Position numbers and translations under genes: made by a program
Notes under the pieces: generated by a model
Seen by the model: the letters and a program-made list of their open reading frames with translations, nothing else
Told to the model about the DNA's origin: nothing
Database searches by the model: none
In this document: piece by piece, positions 30,153 to 39,728 of the stretch
How positions within the stretch are numbered: the first letter of the stretch is position 1
Layout of the letters: every line of letters starts with the position of its first letter
NCBI RefSeq assembly: GCF_001598235.1
Contig: NZ_BCYO01000016.1
Coordinates: forward strand, 55,403-119,402
Direction: 5' to 3'
DNA: 64,000 bases
Source: Polaromonas jejuensis NBRC 106434
Lineage (GTDB): Bacteria > Pseudomonadota > Gammaproteobacteria > Burkholderiales > Burkholderiaceae_C

Positions 30153-32075
30153 TCAGGAACTCTTCCGGACTCTGAGGTACCAGTCGCACAGCAGGCGCAC
30201 CTGCCGGGCGCTGTAACCCTTGGACACCATGCGATTGAGGAAGTCCTCGTGCTTTTTCTTCTCGTCAGCGCTCGCCTTGGCATTGAAGGAAATGACCGGC
30301 AACAGGTCTTCAGTGTTCGAGAACATTTTTTTCTCGATCACGGCGCGCAGTTTCTCGTAGCTGGTCCAGGTCGGATTCTTGCCGGCGTTGTTGGCCCGCG
30401 CCCGCAGCACGAAGTTGACGATCTCGTTGCGGAAGTCCTTGGGATTGCTGATGCCGGCCGGTTTTTCGATTTTCTCGAGCTCGGCATTGAGGGCCGAGCG
30501 GTCGAAAATTTCGCCGGTATCGGTATCCCGGTATTCCTGGTCCTGGATCCAGAAGTCTGCGTAGGTCACATAGCGGTCAAAGATATTTTGACCGTACTCG
30601 GAATAGGACTCCAGATAGGCGGTCTGGATTTCCTTGCCGATGAATTCGGCGTAGCGCACCGCCAGGTTCTCCTTGATGAAGGCGAGGTAACGCTGCTCAA
30701 TCTCAGGCGCGAATTGCTCACGCTCGATCTGCTGCTCCAGCACGTACATCAAGTGCACCGGGTTGGCGGCGATTTCGGTGGCGTCAAAGTTGAACACCTT
30801 GGACACGATCTTGAAGGCAAAGCGCGTCGAGATACCGCTCATGCCCTCATCCACACCCGCATAGTCGCGGTACTCCTGGTAGCTCTTGGCTTTCGGGTCG
30901 GTGTCTTTCAGGTTCTCGCCGTCGTACACCAGCATCTTGCTGAAGATGCTGGAATTTTCGGGCTCCTTCAGGCGCGTCAGCACGGCAAACTGCGCCATCA
31001 TCTTCAGCGTGCCGGGCGCACAGATGGCGCCGGCCAGCGAGGAGTTGCGAATCAGCTTCTCATAGATCTTGACCTCTTCCGACGCGCGCAGGCAATACGG
31101 CACCTTGACGATGTAAATCCGGTCCAGGAAGGCCTCGTTGTTCTTGTTGTTCTTGAAGGCTTTCCACTCGCTTTCGTTCGAGTGCGCCATCACAATGCCG
31201 TCGAAGGGAATCGCACCAAACCCCTCGGTGCCCTTGAAGTTGCCCTCCTGGGTCGCCGTCAGCAGCGGGTGCAGCACCTTGATCGGGGCCTTGAACATTT
31301 CGACAAACTCCATGAGCCCCTGGTTGGCCAGGCACAGGCCGCCGGAGTAGCTATACGCGTCAGGGTCGTCCTGGGCGAAGGTTTCGAGTTTGCGGATATC
31401 GATCTTGCCGACCAGCGAGGAGATGTCCTGGTTGTTTTCGTCGCCGGGCTCCGTCTTGGTAATGGCGCACTGCTTCAGGATGGAGGGAAAGCGTTTGACG
31501 ACGCGGAACTTGCGGATGTCGCCGCCGTACTCTTCGAGGCGCTTGACCGCCCAGGGTGACATGATGCGCTGCAGGTAGCGCGAGGCAATGCCATACTGGG
31601 ATTCGAGTACCGGACTGTCCTCCGCGTTGTTAAACAGGCCCAGCGGTGACTCGTTGACGGGCGAGCCTTTCAGGGCATAAAAAGGCACCTGCTCCATCAA
31701 CTGTTTGAGCCGCTCGGCAATCGAGGACTTGCCGCCACCGACCGGACCCAGCAGGTAAAGAATCTGTTTCTTCTCTTCCAGGCCTTGTGCGGCGTGGCGG
31801 AAGTAGGCCACTACCTGCTCGATAGGGTCTTCCAGCCCGTAGAAATCCCGAAACGCCGGGTAGATCTTGATGACCTTGTTGCCGAAAATGCGTGACAGGC
31901 GCTGGTCATGGTGGGTGTCAAACACCTCAGGCTCGCCGATGGCGGCAAGAATTCGCTCGGCCGCGGTGGCGTAAACCAGAGGATTCTTTTTGCACACCTC
32001 GAGGTAGTCCTCAAGGGACATTTCTTCTTCCCGCGTTTGTTCGTAACGCGTCAAAAAATTACGGACGACATCCAT
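30153..32075 (-). CDS. prkA: PrkA-family AAA+ serine kinase
   Basis: 640-aa PrkA (YeaG) protein. An AAA-type domain carries Walker A LLGPVGGGKSSIAERLK near residue 100, and a C-terminal kinase-like region follows. Family members are Ser/Thr kinases or AAA proteases linked to nutrient stress. I chose ATG 32075 because GGAGG precedes it at good spacing; the frame continues 13 codons upstream. First gene of prkA-yeaH-spoVR. Confidence 0.93.
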   Translation of the reverse strand: MDVVRNFLTRYEQTREEEMSLEDYLEVCKKNPLVYATAAERILAAIGEPEVFDTHHDQRLSRIFGNKVIKIYPAFRDFYGLEDPIEQVVAYFRHAAQGLEEKKQILYLLGPVGGGKSSIAERLKQLMEQVPFYALKGSPVNESPLGLFNNAEDSPVLESQYGIASRYLQRIMSPWAVKRLEEYGGDIRKFRVVKRFPSILKQCAITKTEPGDENNQDISSLVGKIDIRKLETFAQDDPDAYSYSGGLCLANQGLMEFVEMFKAPIKVLHPLLTATQEGNFKGTEGFGAIPFDGIVMAHSNESEWKAFKNNKNNEAFLDRIYIVKVPYCLRASEEVKIYEKLIRNSSLAGAICAPGTLKMMAQFAVLTRLKEPENSSIFSKMLVYDGENLKDTDPKAKSYQEYRDYAGVDEGMSGISTRFAFKIVSKVFNFDATEIAANPVHLMYVLEQQIEREQFAPEIEQRYLAFIKENLAVRYAEFIGKEIQTAYLESYSEYGQNIFDRYVTYADFWIQDQEYRDTDTGEIFDRSALNAELEKIEKPAGISNPKDFRNEIVNFVLRARANNAGKNPTWTSYEKLRAVIEKKMFSNTEDLLPVISFNAKASADEKKKHEDFLNRMVSKGYSARQVRLLCDWYLRVRKSS

Positions 32076-32352
32076 AAAACCTCCTTCGCAAGCTGCGCTT
32101 GTGAACGACTCCACCAGAAGATGGTGGTCAGCCTCACTTTACAGCATACCCGCCCTCAATGCATAGCAAAAATCAACTGATGGATAGATTGAAACGCCGG
32201 CAAAAAGTTCTACGTGACATTGTTCACGGTTCGAGGCATGCGCGAGCCCCCAGAAGCGGGCCACAGACGTCGATGTAACCAGGCGAACCGGGCGAGTCAC
32301 CAGCAACGCACGCACAGGCAGCAACACCTGGCACCCGGCGCGTCTCGCAGCG

Positions 32353-33432
32353 TCAGATATCTGCCGCTGCGGTGACCTGCGGGGAATAGGCGGCAGCCTC
32401 GTGCGCCTTTTCCATTACGGCATGGGGCGCCCAGTCACGCATCCGGTGGTCACTCCACACCTGCCGCCAGCGGCGGGCGCCGGGCAAACCATTGCGCAAG
32501 CCCAGCATGTGGCGGGCCGCGGCGCTCCACGGGGTGCCATGCTCGCGCTGCTGGCGCGCCATGTAGTCGCACATGCTGGCCTCAATCTGCTCACGGGTGG
32601 CCGGATACAAGGTTTGCCGGGCAGCCGGGCCAGCACCGTCATCGCCAAAGAAGCGGGCATCCCACGAAGCCAGGGACCAAGGGTTGTGATAGGCCTCGCG
32701 CCCGATCATCACGCCGTCCAGCTCATGCAATTGAAGCGCCACCTCTTCATGGGTCTTGATGCCCCCGTTGACACAAATTATCAGGTGCGGGAACTCTTTC
32801 TTGAGGCGATGCACGAGCTCATAGCGCAGGGGCGGCACCTCGCGGTTTTCCTTGGGAGAAAGCCCCTTGAGCCAGGCATTGCGCGCATGCACGATGAAGA
32901 CCTCACAGCCGGCTTCGCTGACGGTGCCCACAAAGTCACGCACAAAGTCATAGCTTTCGCCCTTGTCAATGCCGATGCGGTGTTTCACCGTCACGGGGAT
33001 GCTCACGACATCCACCATCGCCTTCACGCAATCGGCCACCAGTTGGGGCTCGTTCATCAGGCAGGCCCCGAAAGCCCCGCGCTGCACCCGCTCGCTCGGG
33101 CAGCCGCAATTGAGGTTGATCTCGCCGTAGCCCCATTGCTCACCCAGCCTGGCGCAATGGGCCAAATCGGCCGGTTCACTGCCGCCCAGCTGCAGGGCGA
33201 CGGGATGCTCTTCGGCGTTGAAGCGCAAATGCCGCTCCACGTCGCCATGGATCAGCGCGCCGGTAGTCACCATTTCGGTGTACAGCAAGGCATGGCGCGA
33301 CAGCAAGCGGTGGAAATAACGGCAATGCCGGTCCGTCCAGTCCATCATGGGCGCCACACTCAGACGCCAGGAATGGCTGGAAGGCATTGAAACCGCACCG
33401 GGAACCGGTGCATAAAAAACGGGGGCTGACAT
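32353..33432 (-). CDS. dusA: tRNA-dihydrouridine synthase A
   Basis: 359-aa FMN enzyme that reduces uridines in the tRNA D-loop. It has the TIM-barrel start LSVAPMMDWTDRHCRYFHRL, typical of DusA. The catalytic cysteine region is NLNCGCPSERVQRGAFGACL, with FMN-phosphate loops VNGGI and GREAYHNPW. The start is uncertain: ATG 33432 is used, ATG 33387 is also possible. The frame stays open far upstream, but that part is low-complexity and lies antisense to the next gene. Confidence 0.92.
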   Translation of the reverse strand: MSAPVFYAPVPGAVSMPSSHSWRLSVAPMMDWTDRHCRYFHRLLSRHALLYTEMVTTGALIHGDVERHLRFNAEEHPVALQLGGSEPADLAHCARLGEQWGYGEINLNCGCPSERVQRGAFGACLMNEPQLVADCVKAMVDVVSIPVTVKHRIGIDKGESYDFVRDFVGTVSEAGCEVFIVHARNAWLKGLSPKENREVPPLRYELVHRLKKEFPHLIICVNGGIKTHEEVALQLHELDGVMIGREAYHNPWSLASWDARFFGDDGAGPAARQTLYPATREQIEASMCDYMARQQREHGTPWSAAARHMLGLRNGLPGARRWRQVWSDHRMRDWAPHAVMEKAHEAAAYSPQVTAAADI

Positions 33433-33742
33433 AGCCTTATTTTCCCAGAAAGGCCGCCCCCAGCCTGGCTCAGGGGTTTGTGCAAACAGGATGGCGAAGA
33501 CCAGGCCCCGCAGCTCCGGCTCTGAAGTCCCCCATGGCTTTGCCGCCTTCCCCCAGTTCATCTTGCCCTGGCTGAGCTCATCGGCCATGGCCACCCCTGC
33601 GGGAGCCGCGTATCGTATCAATACTGCGCGCCCCGCCAAAGCGCCCACCCTGTCGGCAGGCCCGCAAGGCAGGTAATATGACGCGAACACGCGGCAGCCG
33701 CGAGCAAGGCCAGAGCGACACTTCAGGCGCAGGAAAAGAAAG
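33433..33742. other. Divergent intergenic region, dusA / M14 peptidase gene
   Basis: 310 bp between two divergent genes. I see no recognisable RNA, repeat copy or clear promoter pair. A ribosome-binding stretch GGAAAAGAAAG immediately precedes the ATG at 33743. Confidence 0.5.
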
Positions 33743-35566
33743 ATGACAGCAATCCCCCTCCCCGTATCGACCGAACCATCTCGCCACCCGCCTTTTTTCA
33801 CGCGTTCCCGAGCACCGGGCACGCTGCTGCCGATACTGCTGCTCGCAGCCTGCACCTCGGTTCCGCTGCCGCCCTGGACGCCTTCCCACTCCGTTGTCGA
33901 TGCACCGGCCGGATCCGAGGCGCCGGCGCCAGCCGCGCCGCCTGTCATCGTCCAGATATCGCCGGCGCCGCCGCCTGCGCCGCTCTTGCCATCTGCGTCG
34001 GCAGCGCCCACCGATGAGCCGCCGCCCTACAGTCCGGCCGTCGCCGCCCGATTTCCAGCACCCACGGTGGTCTACAACACGCCAGGCCTGGGAGCCGGCC
34101 GCACCAGCTTTACATCCCAGGCCGAAATACGGGCCTGGCTGCGCGAGCAGGCCGCCTCCGCATCCCGCTCGGCGGGCATCAAAGCCGCCGTACTGCCCAT
34201 CGGCAACTCTCAGCGCGGCGAAACACTGGAAGCGCTGGTCCTGACCCGTGCCGGCGGTACCGACCCGGCCGCCCTGCAGGCGGCAGGGCGTCCCACCGTT
34301 TTACTGACAGGCCAGCAGCATGGAAACGAGCCCGCCGGCAGCGAAGCGCTCCTGGTCATTGCCCGGGAACTGGCGCAGGGACAGCTCCAGCCCATGCTGG
34401 AACACATCAATGTGGTGATTGTTCCGCGCGCCAACCCTGACGGCGCAGCCAGCGACCAGCGTGTCACCCAGGGCGGGCTGGACATGAACCGCGACCATCT
34501 GCTGCTCAACACGCCAGAAGCCCAGGCCCTGGCCAAACTCGCGCGCGACTACCATCCCACCGTGGTCGTGGACGCCCACGAGTACACCGTGGTGGGCCGT
34601 TACCTGGAAAAATTTGGCACGATACAGAAGTTCGACGCGATGGTGCAGTACGCCACCACGGCCAATCTGCCGGAATTTCTAACCAAGGCAGCTGAAGAGT
34701 GGTATCGCCGCCCGATGCTGAGCGCGCTCAAGGACCAGGGCCTCACCACCGAGTGGTACTACACCACCTCGACGGATCTCGCCGATAAAAAAGTCTCCAT
34801 GGGCGGCGCGCAACCGGACACCGGCCGCAACGTGAACGGGCTCAAAAACACCGTCAGCCTGCTGATCGAAACCCGCGGCGTGGGCATTGGCCGCCTGCAC
34901 ATCCAGCGCCGCGTGCATACCCATGTCACGGCCATCACCAGCGTGCTGGCCAGCACGGCCCAGCGCGCCGGCGAACTCAGCCAGTTGCGCCCCTACATCG
35001 ACAAGGAAGTCAGCGCCCAGGCCTGCAAGGGCGAAGCCATCGTGGAGGCGGCGCCTACCGCCGCCCAGCACGACCTGGTCATGCTGGACCCGGTCAGCGG
35101 TGCCGACAAGACCATCACGGTGGACTGGAACTCCGCTCTTGCGCTGCGCAGCGTCAAGTCGCGGGCACGCCCCTGCGGCTACCTGCTCTCGGCCGCATCA
35201 ACCACGGCCGTCGACAGGCTCCGCCTGCAGGGCGTTCAGGTGATGCGCGTGGCTGAGCCGGGGTCGCTCCTGGGCGACAGCTACCGCGAAACCGCGCGCA
35301 CCTCGGGCGAGCGCCAGGATGTGCGCGGCACGATTGCCGGCAGCAGCCCCATCATCAAGGTGCAAGTCAGCCTCACACGCGGTGTCGTGGATGTGCCGCG
35401 CGGCAGCTATTACGTGCCCTTGAACCAGCCTTTGGGCAACCTGGTGCTTGCCGCACTGGAGCCCGACACCCAGAGCAGCTACTTTGCCAACCAGCTTCTG
35501 GAGAGCCTGCAAAGCACGGTGCGGGTGATGGCCGATCCCAGCATCAAGCTCGAAGAATTGCCCTGA
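33743..35566 (+). CDS. M14-family zinc carboxypeptidase-like lipoprotein
   Basis: 607-aa exported protein. A signal peptide ends in lipobox LLAAC with Cys37 as the lipid-modified residue, then a Pro/Ala-rich linker (about 45-85). The M14 peptidase domain shows the zinc motif HGNE (GQQHGNEPAGSEAL), VVVDAHEYTVVG with the later ligand region, and a probable catalytic Glu in LLIETRGVGIG. A C-terminal extension of about 200 residues has no assigned function. It is probably an outer-membrane-anchored peptidase; the substrate is unknown. Confidence 0.85.
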   Translation: MTAIPLPVSTEPSRHPPFFTRSRAPGTLLPILLLAACTSVPLPPWTPSHSVVDAPAGSEAPAPAAPPVIVQISPAPPPAPLLPSASAAPTDEPPPYSPAVAARFPAPTVVYNTPGLGAGRTSFTSQAEIRAWLREQAASASRSAGIKAAVLPIGNSQRGETLEALVLTRAGGTDPAALQAAGRPTVLLTGQQHGNEPAGSEALLVIARELAQGQLQPMLEHINVVIVPRANPDGAASDQRVTQGGLDMNRDHLLLNTPEAQALAKLARDYHPTVVVDAHEYTVVGRYLEKFGTIQKFDAMVQYATTANLPEFLTKAAEEWYRRPMLSALKDQGLTTEWYYTTSTDLADKKVSMGGAQPDTGRNVNGLKNTVSLLIETRGVGIGRLHIQRRVHTHVTAITSVLASTAQRAGELSQLRPYIDKEVSAQACKGEAIVEAAPTAAQHDLVMLDPVSGADKTITVDWNSALALRSVKSRARPCGYLLSAASTTAVDRLRLQGVQVMRVAEPGSLLGDSYRETARTSGERQDVRGTIAGSSPIIKVQVSLTRGVVDVPRGSYYVPLNQPLGNLVLAALEPDTQSSYFANQLLESLQSTVRVMADPSIKLEELP

Positions 35567-35698
35567 CTCCTGACGATACCCGCTCATCGTGAACGGGTGG
35601 GCTTGACGCCGGCGTCCTACAGGAAGAGGATGCCAAGGCTGACCGGGTGTGTTGAATTTCTGCGGATTAATGGGCTGTTACGCAAGAAAGGATTCGCC

Positions 35699-36094
35699 AT
35701 GAAGGACTTTGAACTGACCAGAAAAATGCTGAGCTTCGGGGGTGTTTTTTACCCAACAGGCTATGCCGTCATCATGTTTCCCGATGTCGAAGACGCCAGG
35801 CAGGTGGCCGGCGAACTCGAAACCGACAGCGCCGGCATCATGCTGCTGACACCCGAGACCATTCTGAGAGAAATCAGCAAGGCGGATGGGCATTCGGACC
35901 TCACCCTGCCGCGCGTGGGCACCGAGGGGGCGACCGTGCACAAATACGCAGACCTGGCGCGCGAAGGCCACCATGCGCTGATGATTCCCGTGCCATCCCG
36001 GGAGGCCACCGAACGCATCATGGCCGTAGTGCGCAAAGTACCTTTTTCTTATGCGCAAAAGTACCACTCTCTGGCCATGGAAGACCTGGAGTAG
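35699..36094 (+). CDS. Conserved small protein of unknown function
   Basis: 131-aa soluble protein with no signal peptide or membrane segment. I do not recognise the family. The start at ATG 35699 is supported by AAAGGA 8 bp upstream. It has a repeated betaalphabeta feel (AVIMFPDVEDARQVAGELE, then HHALMIPVPSREATERIMAVV), suggesting two ferredoxin-like or ACT-like halves. The neighbours (M14 peptidase, GST) give no functional hint. Confidence 0.75.
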   Translation: MKDFELTRKMLSFGGVFYPTGYAVIMFPDVEDARQVAGELETDSAGIMLLTPETILREISKADGHSDLTLPRVGTEGATVHKYADLAREGHHALMIPVPSREATERIMAVVRKVPFSYAQKYHSLAMEDLE

Positions 36095-36358
36095 CCAGTT
36101 GCCCAGGCCAGGGGCGCCTGCATGCGCGCCCTTGTTCGCTTTTCTCAAATTTGAGGCACACTGCGCCTCATGCCCCTGATCCCGCCCTCACGGGCAACTC
36201 CTTTCACGGGTTTCGCCTGGTGTCCCGGCGGAATCAGCTCTCCTGCCGCGACAGCTAGTTGCATTGGATTTTCAGTTGTTGATGCAGTTGGACGGCAGTA
36301 AAGCGCCCGATCACAACTGGCTGCAAATAACAGCCCCATTCGCAAGCAAGGACGCAAG

Positions 36359-37087
36359 ATGATTGACCTCCATTACTGGCCGACGCCCAACGGGTGGAAA
36401 ATCTCCATCATGCTGGAAGAGTGCGGCCTGCCCTACCGGCTGGTTCCGGTCAACATCGGCAAAGGTGAGCAGTTCTCGCCGGAGTTTCTGGCCCTCAGCC
36501 CCAACAACCGCATGCCGGCCATCGTCGACCACGCACCCTCTGGCGGCGCTACGTCCCTGGCGGTATTCGAGAGCGGCGCCATCTTGATATACCTGGCCGA
36601 AAAAACAGGCCGCTTCCTGCCGCTCGATGGGCGGGAACGCTATCAGACCCTGCAATGGCTGATGTGGCAGATGGGCGGACTGGGGCCCATGGCCGGGCAA
36701 AACGGGCATTTTCTTTTGTATGCGCCGGAAAAAATACCCTATGCCATCGAACGCTATGGCAAGGAGGTGGACCGCCTCTACGGCGTACTGGATACGCAAC
36801 TGGCGCGAAAAGGTGGGTATGTGGCAGGCGCCAGCTATTCCATTGCCGACATGGCCGTTTTCCCCTGGGTACGCACCCACAAGGCGCAGCAAATTGATCT
36901 GCAGAAATTCCCCCATGTAGAGCGCTGGTACAACGCGTTGTTTGAACGGCCAGCCGTCAAGCGCGGACTGGACCTCGGCAAGGAACTGCGCGCGCCCGCA
37001 CTGACCGAGGAAGCGCGCAAGGCGCTGTTTGGCCAGACCGCGCAAAGCGTGCGCGCAGGGCAGCACCAACCCAGCCCAAACGTTTAG
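36359..37087 (+). CDS. Glutathione S-transferase, YfcG/YghU (Nu) type
   Basis: 242-aa GST with an N-terminal thioredoxin fold (IDLHYWPTPNGWKISIMLEE, with ESGAILIYLAEKTGRFLP for the glutathione site) and an all-helical C-terminal domain. The TPNGWK start resembles Nu-class GSTs such as YfcG, which have disulfide reductase activity with glutathione. It is followed after 24 bp by a DsbA-fold HCCA isomerase homologue, which also uses glutathione, so the two are probably co-transcribed. Confidence 0.87.
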   Translation: MIDLHYWPTPNGWKISIMLEECGLPYRLVPVNIGKGEQFSPEFLALSPNNRMPAIVDHAPSGGATSLAVFESGAILIYLAEKTGRFLPLDGRERYQTLQWLMWQMGGLGPMAGQNGHFLLYAPEKIPYAIERYGKEVDRLYGVLDTQLARKGGYVAGASYSIADMAVFPWVRTHKAQQIDLQKFPHVERWYNALFERPAVKRGLDLGKELRAPALTEEARKALFGQTAQSVRAGQHQPSPNV

Positions 37088-37111
37088 ATTTTCAACAGAA
37101 GCGAGACACGG

Positions 37112-37726
37112 ATGATCGAGTTTTTCTTTGACTGCTCCAGCCCCTGGACTTACCTGGCTTTTCGCAACCTCCAGCCGCTGGCAGCCGACCTGAAGGAAAC
37201 CATCAGTTGGCGACCTGTGCTGGTGGGCGGCATTTTCAACAGCGTCAACAAGGGCATTTATGCCGCGCGGGAAGACATGAGCTCGCCCAGAAACCGTTAC
37301 ATGCTCAAGGACGTCCAGGACCATGCGCGCGAAGCGGGCCTGCACATCCGGTTTCCGCCCAAAGTCTTTCCGGTCAACAGCGTCAAGGCCATGCGCGGCT
37401 GCCTCTGGATCGCCCAGGATGCGCAAGCCAAGACGCACTACCTGGCCTTTGTGGAGGCCACGTTTGCGGCTTATTTCGGCCGGGAAGAGGATATCTCGCA
37501 GGATGATGTACTGGCAGCCATCTGCCGGCAGGTGGGCATTGACGCCCGGGCATTTTCAGCGGGCATCGCCAGACCCGATATCAAGGAACAGCTCAAGGCC
37601 AATACCGACGAGGCGATCCGGCGCGGTGCTTTTGGCTCACCCACGTTCTTCGTGGGCGAGGACATGTACTTCGGCAACGACCGCCTGCCGCTGCTGCGAT
37701 CGGCGGTACTTCGTGCGCGCGCCTAG
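37112..37726 (+). CDS. 2-hydroxychromene-2-carboxylate isomerase family protein (DsbA-like)
   Basis: 204-aa kappa-GST/DsbA-fold protein. The FFFDCSSPWTYLAF active-site region and GAFGSPTFFVGEDMYFGNDR cis-Pro loop match HCCA isomerases (NahD), which use glutathione in naphthalene degradation. No naphthalene genes are in the window, so the real substrate is open. It is transcribed after the GST gene and converges on the antiporter gene 6 bp away. Confidence 0.87.
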   Translation: MIEFFFDCSSPWTYLAFRNLQPLAADLKETISWRPVLVGGIFNSVNKGIYAAREDMSSPRNRYMLKDVQDHAREAGLHIRFPPKVFPVNSVKAMRGCLWIAQDAQAKTHYLAFVEATFAAYFGREEDISQDDVLAAICRQVGIDARAFSAGIARPDIKEQLKANTDEAIRRGAFGSPTFFVGEDMYFGNDRLPLLRSAVLRARA

Positions 37727-37732
37727 CAGGGC

Positions 37733-39448
37733 TCAGGCTTGAACACCCTGCTGGTGCGACAGGCTGACGCCCGAGCGCTCCAGCACATGGCGCGCCATGG
37801 ACTGCGCCAACTCCTGCTCGCCCAGAAAAATCCGGCCGGCGTGTTCACTGTCCAGCAATCTGGCCTCGGCCTCGTTATGGGTACGCACCACGGTTTCAAT
37901 GCCCGGATTGAGCGCACGCGCCGTCGCAATCATCTGCCGCACGTCCAGCGTATCGGGCGTAGCAATCACCAGCATGCGTGCCTGAGCAATGTGGGCCTGA
38001 ATCAGCACAACGGGCTCGACGGCATCGCCTGACACAGCGGCCAGGCCCTCAGCCCGCAGCCGCTCAACCAGCTCCCGGTTTTGTTCGGCCACCACAAAAG
38101 GAATATGGTGGGCTGCCAGCGCCGTCGCAATGCGCCGGCCTACCCGCCCGTAGCCCACCAGCACCACATGGCGCGAAAGGTATTTGGCCTCTGTGGTGGC
38201 GGGCAACTCGGCCATCGGGTCATCGCGCGCCTCCAGCTTGCGCGCCAGCGCTGACCTGGCCAATATCCATCGCTGAAAGGGTTCAACGGCCTTGAAGACC
38301 AGCTGGTTCAGCGCAATCGAAATCAAGGCCCCGGCCAGCACCAGGCTTTGCCCTTCCGGTGGCAGCAGGCCCAAAGAAGCGCCCAGCCCCACCAGAATGA
38401 AAGAGAACTCGCCTATCTGCGCCAGGCTGGCCGACACCGTGAGGGCCGTATTCAGGGGATAGCGGAACGCCGTGACCAGCAAACCCGCAGCCACCGTCTT
38501 GCCCACAATGATGATGCCGACCACAGACAGCACCTGCAGCGGGCGCTCTATCAGCACCCAGGGATCGAACAGCATGCCCACCGAGACGAAAAACAGCACG
38601 GCAAACGCGTCGCGCAGCGGCAGCGATTCTTCGGCGGCACGGTGGCTGAACTCGGACTCCCGCATCACCATGCCGGCAAAAAAAGCCCCCAGCGCAAATG
38701 ACACGCCAAACAGCGCGGTGGCGCCAAAGGCAATGCTCACCGCAGCAGCCACCACACACAGGGTAAACAGCTCGCGTGAACCCGTGCGCTGAACCTGCCA
38801 AAGCACCCAGGGGAAAAATCGGCGCCCCACGAGCAGCATCAAGGCCACAAAAACGCCAACCTGCAGCAGGGTGATACCCAGTGAGGTCCACAGCGCATCC
38901 AGATCGGCAGCACCCTGGCCAGACAGCCAGCTGCCCAGCGGGGGGAGCAGCACCAGTACCAGCACCATGGCCAGGTCTTCGACGATCAGCCAGCCCACCG
39001 CGATGCGCCCATTGAAGGAGTCGAGAATGCCGCGACTCTCCAGGGCGCGAAGCAAGACCACCGTACTGGCGCATGACAGCGAGAGGCCAAATACCAATGC
39101 CCCGCCCAGGTTCCAGCCCCACCAATGCGCCACGCCCATGCCCAAGGCGGTCGCCACCGTCATTTGCACCACGGCGCCGGGCACGGCAATCTTGCGTACC
39201 GCCAGCAGATCACGAAGCGAGAAATGAAGCCCCACGCCAAACATCAGCAGCATCACGCCGATTTCAGCAAGCTGGCTGGCGATCCCGGCATCGGCCACAA
39301 AGCCGGGCGTGAAAGGCCCGATGATCACCCCGGCCAGCAGGTAACCGACCAGCGCCGGCAGGCGCAGGCGCGCTGCCGCAAAGCCAAGAATCAGGGCCAG
39401 GCCCAGGCCGGCGGCGATGGTGCTGATCAGTGAAACGCTGTGGGGCAT
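37733..39448 (-). CDS. CPA2-type monovalent cation:H+ antiporter with RCK domain
   Basis: 571-aa inner-membrane antiporter of the KefB/YbaL group. About 12 membrane segments fill residues 1-390. A cytoplasmic TrkA-N/RCK domain follows, with Rossmann motif VVLVGYGRVGRRIATAL near residue 420. Such proteins exchange K+ or Na+ for protons and are gated by nucleotides or glutathione adducts; the glutathione-linked genes downstream are suggestive only. The arrangement with its neighbour is convergent. Confidence 0.9.
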   Translation of the reverse strand: MPHSVSLISTIAAGLGLALILGFAAARLRLPALVGYLLAGVIIGPFTPGFVADAGIASQLAEIGVMLLMFGVGLHFSLRDLLAVRKIAVPGAVVQMTVATALGMGVAHWWGWNLGGALVFGLSLSCASTVVLLRALESRGILDSFNGRIAVGWLIVEDLAMVLVLVLLPPLGSWLSGQGAADLDALWTSLGITLLQVGVFVALMLLVGRRFFPWVLWQVQRTGSRELFTLCVVAAAVSIAFGATALFGVSFALGAFFAGMVMRESEFSHRAAEESLPLRDAFAVLFFVSVGMLFDPWVLIERPLQVLSVVGIIIVGKTVAAGLLVTAFRYPLNTALTVSASLAQIGEFSFILVGLGASLGLLPPEGQSLVLAGALISIALNQLVFKAVEPFQRWILARSALARKLEARDDPMAELPATTEAKYLSRHVVLVGYGRVGRRIATALAAHHIPFVVAEQNRELVERLRAEGLAAVSGDAVEPVVLIQAHIAQARMLVIATPDTLDVRQMIATARALNPGIETVVRTHNEAEARLLDSEHAGRIFLGEQELAQSMARHVLERSGVSLSHQQGVQA

Positions 39449-39665
39449 GCGGCGGGAGCTCCTTCAGGAAAGCGGATTGAAGAGGCCCTGCGACGCAGCC
39501 TGATATGGCAGGCTGTCCCCGTAGAACTCGCGAGGAATAAATTTACTACAGTTGAAGCAGTGCAACGGCATCCCCCCCATGTCACCGAAAAAAGGTCGCC
39601 TGAACAAGCAAATAGCACGCCGGCCCAGAAAGCCTCGCGTGTCAACCCGGCCTCAAAACCGCCAC

Positions 39666-39695
39666 AAAAAAAACCCGCCTAAGCGGGTTTTTTTT
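39666..39695. terminator. Bidirectional terminator downstream of phaB
   Basis: AAACCCGC / GCGGGTTT hairpin with a 4-nt CTAA loop, flanked by A8 and T8 runs. It serves the minus-strand pha operon. Confidence 0.85.
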
Positions 39696-39728
39696 GACAT
39701 GCAAAAGGCTCGGCGCCGTGAGCACTCA

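Noticed and set aside
32076..32352. Sigma-54 promoter upstream of prkA
   Set aside because: I looked for GG-N10-GC on the minus strand; the best candidate fails the GG/GC spacing.
33433..34011. Long N-terminal extension of dusA
   Set aside because: The extra ~190 residues are low-complexity and antisense to the M14 peptidase gene; the DusA fold begins near the chosen start.
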